Assembly (NCBI GenBank): GCA_946479055.1
Contig: CAMLEX010000436.1
Span: 1-5,002 of the forward strand
Direction of reading: 5' to 3'
DNA length: 5,002 nt
Source of the DNA: an uncultured Bacteroidota bacterium
Lineage (GTDB): Bacteria; Bacteroidota; Bacteroidia; Chitinophagales; Chitinophagaceae
Within the stretch, counting starts at the first letter, position 1. Each line of letters begins with the position of its first letter. Made by a program: the position numbers and the translations under genes. This document shows, piece by piece, positions 1 through 5,002 of the stretch. Below the pieces are notes generated by a model, which was given only the letters and a program-made list of their open reading frames with translations, was not told the origin of the DNA and did no database searches.

Positions 1-782
1 TTGGGAAAACGCAACTCAAGATTATTCAGGTAGCCTTCGCTTTTGACTTCAATTTTATCTTTTTTGAATATTTTTTTCAGGCGTTCCATCTCAATATCGT
101 CTACTGGTTTGTCAACAATTACGATGGCATTGTTGACATCGCCGCCTTTGATCAGGTTATTATCAAGTAACATTTCCAGCTCATGCAAAAAACAGAAAGT
201 ACGGCAGGGAGCAATTTTCTGTTTGAAATTTTGCATACTCTTAAGCTCCGCATGTTGTGTGCCTAATACCGGGGAATTAAAATCAATAAGAGTGGTAACC
301 TGGTATTCGGTTGAGGGCATGACCACCATTTCCACTCTTTTCGCTTCATCGTAGTGATAAATGTTTTCGTCGATGCTATACCAAAGTTTAGCGGCATCCT
401 GCTCTGTCACGCCAACTGTTTCAATAAGGTCTACAAAAGGTTGCGAACTACCGTCCATTATAGGCATCTCGGGTCCGTTGACCTCGATCAGGCAGTTGTC
501 AACACCCATGCCTACAAGAGCCGCTAATACATGCTCAACAGTACTAACTGAAGCGCCATTTGCTACCAGTGTGGTACCCCGGCTGGTATCTGTTACCAGG
601 TCACAATCGGCTTTGATAACGGGCTGTTCAGGTAGATCGATTCGCTTAAATTGAAAACCAAAGCCAGGAATGGCCGGTCTCAATGTAAGGTCTGCCATAA
701 CTCCGGTGTGCAGGCCTGTGCCGGAAATAGTTACTGCCTCGTTTAGTGTGTGCTGTTTATCAGGATTGAAATTGGGAGTCAT
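1..782 (-). CDS. lpxC: UDP-3-O-acyl-N-acetylglucosamine deacetylase LpxC, 5' part (probably LpxC-FabZ fusion), cut by the window edge
   Basis: LpxC is the cytoplasmic zinc enzyme that removes the N-acetyl group from UDP-3-O-acyl-GlcNAc, the committed step of lipid A synthesis. The ATG is at 780-782 and 260 codons are read, ending in LRFP at the left edge. Seen directly: the N-terminal SGTGLHTG motif (residues 20-27); TVEH at 81-84, where E83 and H84 match the catalytic Glu and first zinc-ligand His of the family (E78/H79 in E. coli); NGPEMPIMDGSSQPF at 102-116; CRTFCFLHE at 193-201, matching the family's RTF motif; and KGGDVNNAIV at 212-221. The other two zinc ligands (the HKxxD motif) normally follow just after the point where the sequence is cut, so they cannot be checked. 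In Bacteroidota LpxC is usually fused to the dehydratase FabZ; that is expected here but not visible. The start is supported by a promoter-like box just upstream and the normal family N-terminus. There is no clear Shine-Dalgarno, as is usual in this phylum. Confidence 0.96.
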   Translation of the reverse strand, partial: MTPNFNPDKQHTLNEAVTISGTGLHTGVMADLTLRPAIPGFGFQFKRIDLPEQPVIKADCDLVTDTSRGTTLVANGASVSTVEHVLAALVGMGVDNCLIEVNGPEMPIMDGSSQPFVDLIETVGVTEQDAAKLWYSIDENIYHYDEAKRVEMVVMPSTEYQVTTLIDFNSPVLGTQHAELKSMQNFKQKIAPCRTFCFLHELEMLLDNNLIKGGDVNNAIVIVDKPVDDIEMERLKKIFKKDKIEVKSEGYLNNLELRFP

Positions 783-803
783 GCGTTATTTCTTAAGCGG
801 GGG

Positions 804-811
804 CAAAGATA
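804..811 (-). promoter_or_regulatory. Predicted -7 promoter element (TATCTTTG) for lpxC
   Basis: On the minus strand this reads TATCTTTG, a perfect match to the Bacteroidota -7 consensus TAnnTTTG. It lies 21 nt before the lpxC ATG, so a transcript starting a few bases after it would have a leader of only about 15 nt. No TTG (-33) is found 17-23 nt upstream; that space is taken by the 14-bp tandem repeat. The flanks closely match the box before lpxD: 13 of 14 bases are the same (803-816 against 4719-4732). The match is seen directly; promoter activity is inferred. Confidence 0.6.
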
Positions 812-819
812 ATGTTTAA

Positions 820-854
820 CGAGTAACGGGAAACGAGTAACGGGAAACCGAGTA
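820..854. repeat. 14-bp tandem repeat, about 2.5 copies, in the spacer before lpxC
   Basis: The unit CGAGTAACGGGAAA occurs exactly at 820-833 and again at 834-847. One extra C follows, then a third partial copy, CGAGTA, at 849-854. The repeat fills most of the 74-nt gap between the stop of the MG2/plug gene (857) and the lpxC start (782), and covers the place where a -33 promoter element would be expected. It does not form an obvious hairpin and encodes nothing. It looks like a short intergenic repeat prone to copy-number change; its role is unknown. Confidence 0.85.
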
Positions 855-856
855 TT

Positions 857-3274
857 TTATTCCATCATCTGTTCAATATGCGCCAGCTTTCCATCCCTGG
901 TCATTCCTTCAATAATAACGCGAAAGGCGCCACTTACATCATTATTGTAAAAAGAAAGAACGACATGGTTATTTTGAGGAGTTGTGATGACGGATGGATT
1001 CCAATATAAGGTAGTACGTATATCCCGTTGCTCATTGCGGGTATTAAAAGCCGCGTAATTGGGCGAATAGAATTCTTTAATAAGCGTATAGCCAAATACT
1101 TTATTACTGTTCAGGCCTTTTCCGGGTTCAGGTTTTACATCACCACCCCGGCGGGTATAAATGGCGATAGCTCCATTAGCGCCATTAAATCCACCCATGA
1201 AGGGAGGGCGAAATACTTTTATATAAGCTACATCGTTAACGTTTAATGATGACACAAAACTTGGATCAACAGCTGTTTCATCAAGATATAATTGTGGGGA
1301 ACCACCCCGCCACTGCATGGAAGGATTAGCTCCGTTTGTGTTTATTTGCAAACCGGCCACTTTCCCCTGCAAATAAGTAAATATATTGATGGCACTGGCG
1401 GCAAAGGGATCATTTACCAGGTCAAACTGGTAACTATCACCACCGCTAAACATCCCCGAAGAATATTTTTCGTCCAACAATTGTGTCGGTGATTTTCCTT
1501 TACTTTTTACTGTTACATTTTCCAATGTTTTTACCTTCATCATTTCAGCTAAACTGTTAGCTTCATTGGCAAGCATGAACTGACGATAATTTCCAGTAGT
1601 ATCCGGAGCGACGCCATAAGGCCTATAAAAATTAGCCGGGTTTAAGGAAGGTGCCGGCAATCTGTCCGTCATAAACTGTATACTGGCGTCCTTTAATTCT
1701 TTTGCCTTTTGAAAACTATAATAAACCTGTGCCGTATCAAAAATGATAGTAGCAGCGTCGTTAAATGTTCCGTTTGATTCCACCGGTACTAAAATCATCT
1801 GTCCTGCTTTGTCTTTTTGCTTTACCATTAGTACGACAGAAGCATCGCGGTTGATCTGCCCCGGCAATACGCCAAGCACTTTACCGGATAAAGTAATATA
1901 ACTGGTATCTTTTGCATACAGAGGCGGATTTATTTTACCACTTACTATATCATCCCATTTGAAACGACGCCAGCCATGGGTAAGCATTACCAGGTCGAGA
2001 TGCTGGTTGGCAGAATCTGAATTGTTTGAAAAATAATAAGCCGGATTATATACCTGGCCTTTTAATTCACTACTGAGCATCAGGTGCGAAATAATATTAC
2101 TGCTGCTGTCTGTACCAATGCCCGCATCAGTAATTGAAACAGAAAGATTGGCCATAAGGCTATCCGGAACCGATATTTTTATTTCATTTCTTTCTCTTTT
2201 ATTCAGGCCCCAGCGCTGTACTTCCATTTCTGGATGAAAAGAATATTCCTTGTTATTGATATAAGTAATTCTTTCAGCCAGGGGCTTCCAGTTTTTATCA
2301 AATAATGTGATAGTAAGGATGCCACTTGGTAAACCGGATGTAGGTATGGTTCCTTTTATAGGTCCTGATCCAGTGGCCCTCGCTACTTTAAAAGCAGGAT
2401 GCTGATAAATAGTACCTACAAGGTATACACTATCCATAGTACTTATCATACCGGGCGAACAGGCTACTGAGAATATGCGGTTAGTTCCTGAAATTTCTAC
2501 CTGCAATGTAGCGCCATCACTTTTTATTTTTGGCAATTCTGTATTATGTTCAACACCTTTTTCATCTTTCCATTTTGCGGTATAAGTGAGACTACTTTCA
2601 GGGGTAAGAAAAAAATAGCCCATCCCATCATGTATCGTATTAATATCATCTTGTGTTTTTCCCTGGCTGTTTATTACACTGCCTTTTATTTTTACCGGCC
2701 GACCCCATTGATCATTTGCTTTAAAAGCAATTTTATTTGGAATTCCGGCAATTATATCCCCTCCCTCAGGAAAAAAACGGATAGTTGGGACGACCTTATT
2801 TTTTGCATCGGCCGGGATGCTTTCCTTAGTAAGAACGGGGATCTCTTTATTGTAAAGAAATGCAGAATCAAAATTGAGCATCCATTTTGTATAGGCTCGT
2901 ACGTGTATTGATTTCCCTTTGTAGTCGGCGGGAATTTCAAATTGCCCGCCTGTAATGCCTTCTACCATCGGGCTTACAGCATGCAATACCAGGTTGCCTT
3001 TATCATCAATCCAATCTATATACAACGTTTTGCTTTCATCTGCAGGCGCCACTTCATTGATCATATATACTTTGAACCAGATGGTTTCGCCTATGGAATA
3101 GGCGGATTTATCGTAATGAATATAAATGCGCTCAGGACTATATTTATTTGCATACAATTCCAGGTTGGCCTCAATAGATTGTGCTTTTGCTAAATAAAGA
3201 TTGCTGGCAATACAGATCAGTATAATTGTGCAATTGCGAAGAGCGTTCGCCATTTTTTTCTTCAATGAAATCAT
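857..3274 (-). CDS. Secreted MG2-like protein with a C-terminal TonB-receptor plug domain
   Basis: This 805-residue protein has a signal peptide: KKK near the N-terminus, a hydrophobic stretch at about 15-29, and likely cleavage after AKA (residue 31). The next part resembles the MG2 region of bacterial alpha-2-macroglobulins (about 46-150, with YIHYDKSAYSIGETIWFKVY at 51-70), followed by FFPEGGDIIAG (167-177). The middle carries motifs I associate with this Bacteroidota family: SSELKGQVYNPAYYF (401-415) and LDLVMLTHGWRRFKW (426-440). Residues from about 584 to 712 look like a SusC/TonB-receptor plug, with LENVTVKSKGK, LQGKVAGLQI (635-644) and GANGAIAIYTRRGG (698-711). No beta-barrel follows; about 90 residues end in a beta-rich tail (LSFYNNDVSGAFRVIIEGMT, 773-792). 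It is probably periplasmic or outer-membrane associated, and its substrate and partners are unknown. An internal ATG (residue 8, at 3251-3253) is an alternative start that keeps most of the signal peptide. The gene sits between lpxD and lpxC, 296 bp after the former and 74 bp before the latter; no functional link to lipid A is shown. Confidence 0.9.
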   Translation of the reverse strand: MISLKKKMANALRNCTIILICIASNLYLAKAQSIEANLELYANKYSPERIYIHYDKSAYSIGETIWFKVYMINEVAPADESKTLYIDWIDDKGNLVLHAVSPMVEGITGGQFEIPADYKGKSIHVRAYTKWMLNFDSAFLYNKEIPVLTKESIPADAKNKVVPTIRFFPEGGDIIAGIPNKIAFKANDQWGRPVKIKGSVINSQGKTQDDINTIHDGMGYFFLTPESSLTYTAKWKDEKGVEHNTELPKIKSDGATLQVEISGTNRIFSVACSPGMISTMDSVYLVGTIYQHPAFKVARATGSGPIKGTIPTSGLPSGILTITLFDKNWKPLAERITYINNKEYSFHPEMEVQRWGLNKRERNEIKISVPDSLMANLSVSITDAGIGTDSSSNIISHLMLSSELKGQVYNPAYYFSNNSDSANQHLDLVMLTHGWRRFKWDDIVSGKINPPLYAKDTSYITLSGKVLGVLPGQINRDASVVLMVKQKDKAGQMILVPVESNGTFNDAATIIFDTAQVYYSFQKAKELKDASIQFMTDRLPAPSLNPANFYRPYGVAPDTTGNYRQFMLANEANSLAEMMKVKTLENVTVKSKGKSPTQLLDEKYSSGMFSGGDSYQFDLVNDPFAASAINIFTYLQGKVAGLQINTNGANPSMQWRGGSPQLYLDETAVDPSFVSSLNVNDVAYIKVFRPPFMGGFNGANGAIAIYTRRGGDVKPEPGKGLNSNKVFGYTLIKEFYSPNYAAFNTRNEQRDIRTTLYWNPSVITTPQNNHVVLSFYNNDVSGAFRVIIEGMTRDGKLAHIEQMME

Positions 3275-3445
3275 GCCTGTAAATTACGGCAGTAAGCGAA
3301 AAGAATGAACAACTTAACAGTTTTGCAACAAAAAAATTTGTCGAATATGTGGATCACTGATTAAACGGGCGTGCACTTATAGAAAATTAATCTTTGTACA
3401 TCTATCAATACATATCATCTGCCGTGCTGAAATATTTTTGGATAC

Positions 3446-3465
3446 ATAATAGAGGAGACTATTAT
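3446..3465. repeat. Perfect 7-bp inverted repeat (hairpin) in the lpxD-MG2/plug spacer
   Basis: The arms ATAATAG (3446-3452) and CTATTAT (3459-3465) are exact inverted copies around a 6-nt loop, AGGAGA on the plus strand. The stem is A/T-rich and therefore weak, and no U-run follows on either strand, so it is not a convincing terminator. It could be an operator-type dyad or chance. Confidence 0.45.
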
Positions 3466-3511
3466 CCTTCGGGTAAGTTGCTATCTTCTCAATAGAATTA
3501 CCGGACGATGA

Positions 3512-3527
3512 TCCGCCACTCGGCGGA
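3512..3527. repeat. GC-rich hairpin downstream of lpxD
   Basis: TCCGCC (3512-3517) and GGCGGA (3522-3527) form a perfect 6-bp GC-rich stem with a 4-nt loop, about 45 nt past the lpxD stop. In an A+T-rich spacer this compact GC dyad stands out. It could stabilise the 3' end of the lpxD message or help termination, but no T-run follows on the minus strand, so it is not a standard intrinsic terminator. It also resembles the short GC dyads scattered through intergenic DNA of related genomes; that is from memory. Confidence 0.5.
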
Positions 3528-3570
3528 CGCAACTGCCGATGTTAGCAGCAATATTGCCGGTTACATAAAA

Positions 3571-4626
3571 TCAAACAATACTTTTTTCTGCCAGCAATTG
3601 TTTTACAAGAGCTTCCAGTTCCTTAATTCTTTTTTCCAGCTCAGGAAGTCTGCGGTTAACAGCCTGACTTCGTAGCGCAGCCGTATAATCATAAGCAGGG
3701 GATCCGGTTACAGCTTTGCCGGGTTCAAGAGATTTACTAACGCCACTTTGTGCATTTACTTTGGATCCATCACCTAGCTGTATATGACCAACTATACCAG
3801 CTTGTCCACCGATCATTACTCCATTACCAATTTTTGTACTTCCACTTATTCCTGCCTGGGCGGCAATCACGGAACTATTGCCTATTTCTACATTATGCGC
3901 TATTTGAATAAGGTTGTCAAGTTTTGCTCCGCTTTTTATTAACGTAGAACCAATGGTGGCTCTGTCGATAGTAGCATTGGCACCAATTTCTACATGATCT
4001 TCAATTTTTACATTCCCGATCTGCGGCACTTTTACAAAGCTGCCATCAGGCTGGGGTGCAAAACCAAAACCATCACTGCCGATGATGGTACCGCCATGGA
4101 TAGTAACATGATTGCCAACAATACAATCATGATAGATCTTTACGCCGGGATGAATAATGCTGTTATCGCCGATGGAAACATTATTTCCGATATAGGCGTT
4201 GGGATATATTTTAGTGTTGTTGCCAATTTTTACATTTTCTCCCAGGTAGGCAAAAGCTCCGATAAATACATTTTCACCGTAAGAAGCTGTTTTGGCAATA
4301 TAAGCGGGTTGCTGAATACCAGTAAGCTGTTGTTGCATGATCTCCTGGTATTTGCTCAATAGAATTGCAAAAGCGGAATACGCATCGGGCACCCGTATAA
4401 GCGTGGCTGTTACCGGTTGTTTCAATTCATAAGCTTCATTAAGAATTATAATGGATGCTTTGGTACTATATAAAAATTCTTCGTACTTGGGATTGGCAAA
4501 AAAAGTAAGCTGTTGTTCTTTCGCTTCTTCTATTTTTCCAAATGAGTTAATAGTCGTGTTTGGATCACCCTCAACTTTGCCATTTACGAGCAGGCTTATC
4601 TGTGCAGCGGGAAAATTCATAGTCAT
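3571..4626 (-). CDS. lpxD: UDP-3-O-(3-hydroxyacyl)glucosamine N-acyltransferase LpxD
   Basis: LpxD transfers a 3-hydroxyacyl chain from acyl carrier protein to the 2-amine of UDP-3-O-acyl-glucosamine, the step after LpxC in lipid A synthesis, in the cytoplasm. The 351-residue length is normal for the family. The N-terminal uridine-binding domain (about 1-105) has the typical LTFFANPKY (40-48). From about 108 to 300 there are repeated hexapeptides (such as [21 protein letters not shown]) that build the left-handed beta-helix of the acyltransferase trimer. [10 protein letters not shown] (181-190) and [10 protein letters not shown] (240-249) are hallmark LpxD motifs; H244 corresponds to the catalytic His (H239 in E. 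coli), and H281 in [10 protein letters not shown] to the second conserved His. The C-terminus (about 325-347) is a charged helix, probably a coiled coil. Two starts are possible: 4626 (MTMNF) or 4620 (MNFPAAQIS). The second fits the usual family N-terminus better; neither has a Shine-Dalgarno. The gene lies 80 bp after the HD phosphohydrolase gene and has its own promoter-like box. Confidence 0.97.
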   Translation of the reverse strand: MTMNFPAAQISLLVNGKVEGDPNTTINSFGKIEEAKEQQLTFFANPKYEEFLYSTKASIIILNEAYELKQPVTATLIRVPDAYSAFAILLSKYQEIMQQQLTGIQQPAYIAKTASYGENVFIGAFAYLGENVKIGNNTKIYPNAYIGNNVSIGDNSIIHPGVKIYHDCIVGNHVTIHGGTIIGSDGFGFAPQPDGSFVKVPQIGNVKIEDHVEIGANATIDRATIGSTLIKSGAKLDNLIQIAHNVEIGNSSVIAAQAGISGSTKIGNGVMIGGQAGIVGHIQLGDGSKVNAQSGVSKSLEPGKAVTGSPAYDYTAALRSQAVNRRLPELEKRIKELEALVKQLLAEKSIV

Positions 4627-4634
4627 TTAAAGCT

Positions 4635-4697
4635 TTTGGCTATGAGCTTCATGCTACGAGCAGTTGCATGTTTAATGTCTTGCAGCTCATAGCTAAA
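4635..4697. repeat. 14-bp inverted repeat (stem-loop) in the spacer before lpxD
   Basis: TTTGGCTATGAGCT (4635-4648) pairs with AGCTCATAGCTAAA (4684-4697): 14 pairs with a single G-T, the inner 10 perfect, around a 35-nt loop. It fills most of the 80-bp gap between the HD gene stop (4707) and the lpxD start (4626 or 4620). If the promoter box at 4720-4727 is used, the structure falls within the lpxD leader RNA. No T-run follows on the minus strand, so it is not a classical terminator. It could be a leader element, a processing site, or a copy of a dispersed intergenic repeat. Confidence 0.75.
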
Positions 4698-4706
4698 TGC
4701 CCCTAG

Positions 4707-5002
4707 CTAATTTAGGAAGCAAAAATAATGTTTTTTAACAGTGCTGCCCAAGTGCTGATGTATCAGCGCATTGTCCACTTTTGATATATCTTTCACCGTT
4801 CCGTCCTTGAATAAAATATAAATCCGTTCATCCCTCGGATCATAAGTTGTATTGCTTGCGTCACCAGTAAATACAAAATACATGGAACTGTCTTCGGTTA
4901 TATTTAACTTCTTACAAACTTCTTTACTTTTTTCTTTTACAAGATCACCATCAAAGGGCTCTGCCTGTAGTTTGATTTTTAGCAATTTTCGTTCCACTAA
5001 AA
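4707..5002 (-). CDS. C-terminal end of an HD-family phosphohydrolase, cut by the window edge
   Basis: The frame is open to the right edge with no upstream stop, so this is the last 97 codons of a longer gene; the in-frame GTG at 4995-4997 need not be its start. The visible part has VERKLLKIKLQAEPFDGD near its beginning, YFVFTGDASNTTYDPRDERI in the middle, then ILFKDGTVKDIS, and ends in VKKHYFCFLN. I recognise this as the tail of the Bacteroidota HD-domain phosphohydrolase that commonly precedes lpxD; family members carry similar blocks (a Y-F-V-F stretch, an ILFKDGTVKDI stretch, and a VKKY-x-C end). The metal-binding HD domain itself would lie outside the window, so the assignment rests on tail similarity and position. 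Its in vivo substrate is not known to me. The gene lies 80 bp upstream of lpxD on the same strand and may be co-transcribed with it. Confidence 0.72.
   Translation of the reverse strand, partial: LVERKLLKIKLQAEPFDGDLVKEKSKEVCKKLNITEDSSMYFVFTGDASNTTYDPRDERIYILFKDGTVKDISKVDNALIHQHLGSTVKKHYFCFLN
4720..4751 (-). promoter_or_regulatory. Predicted Bacteroidota-type promoter for lpxD (TTG-N21-TATTTTTG)
   Basis: On the minus strand TTG (4749-4751) is followed after 21 nt by TATTTTTG (4720-4727). This fits the TTG-(17-23)-TAnnTTTG pattern known from Bacteroidota. It lies inside the last codons of the upstream HD gene, and a transcript from it would start near 4712 with a leader of about 85-95 nt that includes the stem-loop at 4635-4697. 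The surrounding 14 nt nearly equal those of the lpxC box. It overlaps coding sequence, so a chance match in A+T-rich codons is possible. Confidence 0.5.

Larger units (their letters stand above)
3275..3570. other. 296-bp intergenic region between lpxD and the MG2/plug gene, no gene seen
   Basis: I find no convincing coding frame, tRNA or rRNA here. It should contain the promoter of the MG2/plug gene, but no perfect TAnnTTTG box is present on the minus strand. The A+T-rich half next to that gene (3300-3420) is the likeliest promoter location. The half next to lpxD holds small hairpins: 3446-3465, 3512-3527, and a 10-bp palindrome GCAATATTGC at 3548-3557. A perfect TAnnTTTG match (TATTTTTG, 3433-3440) faces the other way, towards lpxD, with no TTG at the usual distance. 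Confidence 0.7.

Noticed and set aside
43..654. Two plus-strand open frames opposite lpxC
   Set aside because: Ser/Thr/Leu-rich translations with no motifs, fully covered by lpxC, whose hallmark residues are intact.
2546..2911. 121-codon open frame on the plus strand inside the MG2/plug gene
   Set aside because: Antisense to a well-supported coding region; Phe/Ile/Tyr-rich composition with no domain signal.
3206..3232. Possible lipoprotein signal in the MG2/plug protein (Cys15 or Cys21)
   Set aside because: Neither Cys has a small Gly/Ala/Ser just before it, as a lipobox needs; a standard cleavage site (AKA, then Q) fits better.
3389..3396. AATCTTTG on the plus strand as a promoter -7 box
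   Set aside because: One mismatch to TAnnTTTG, no TTG at 17-23 nt upstream, and no gene in the direction it faces.
3424..3495. Plus-strand frame of 23 codons starting with GTG in the lpxD-MG2/plug spacer
   Set aside because: Very short, weak start codon, no ribosome binding site at the right distance, and no recognisable peptide; it also runs through the inverted repeat at 3446-3465.
3994..4362. 122-codon open frame on the plus strand inside lpxD
   Set aside because: It lies wholly antisense to a clear LpxD with intact motifs and resembles no protein family; its openness follows from the repeated hexapeptide codons of lpxD.
4995..4997. GTG as a true start of a 96-residue stand-alone gene
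   Set aside because: The frame stays open to the window edge and the sequence matches the tail of a longer HD-family protein, so an internal Val codon is more likely.

Overview
The window looks like chromosomal DNA of a member of the Bacteroidota, probably of the Chitinophagaceae type. Three things point there: a lipid A gene pair (lpxD and lpxC) next to the tail of an HD-family phosphohydrolase; a large secreted protein that joins a macroglobulin MG2-like region to a TonB-receptor plug; and promoter-like TAnnTTTG boxes with no clear Shine-Dalgarno sequences. The placement is made from protein and motif recognition alone, with no database search.

All four genes lie on the minus strand, so transcription runs from right to left. 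From the right edge they are: the last 97 codons of an HD-domain phosphohydrolase (4707-5002, cut by the edge); lpxD (3571-4620 or 4626), the N-acyltransferase of lipid A synthesis; a 296-bp intergenic stretch with small hairpins and no convincing gene (3275-3570); an 805-residue secreted MG2/TonB-plug protein (857-3274); and the first 260 codons of lpxC (1-782, cut by the left edge), the zinc deacetylase of lipid A synthesis. In this phylum lpxC is usually fused to fabZ; the fused part would lie outside the window.

LpxC and LpxD act in succession on UDP-acyl-glucosamine: LpxC removes the N-acetyl group and LpxD attaches a 3-hydroxyacyl chain to the freed amine. In many Bacteroidota the order HD phosphohydrolase, lpxD, lpxC-fabZ, lpxA is contiguous. 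Here a surface or periplasmic MG2/plug gene sits between lpxD and lpxC. Each lipid A gene is preceded by an almost identical 14-nt box (AACATTAT, then C or T, then TTTGC) containing a perfect TAnnTTTG element, which suggests that lpxD and lpxC have their own similar promoters.

The short spacers hold structured DNA. There is a 14-bp inverted repeat between the HD gene and lpxD, inside the predicted lpxD leader. A 14-bp tandem repeat of about 2.5 copies lies between the MG2/plug gene and lpxC. Several small hairpins lie between lpxD and the MG2/plug gene. I see no RNA gene, CRISPR array, insertion sequence or clearly novel system.
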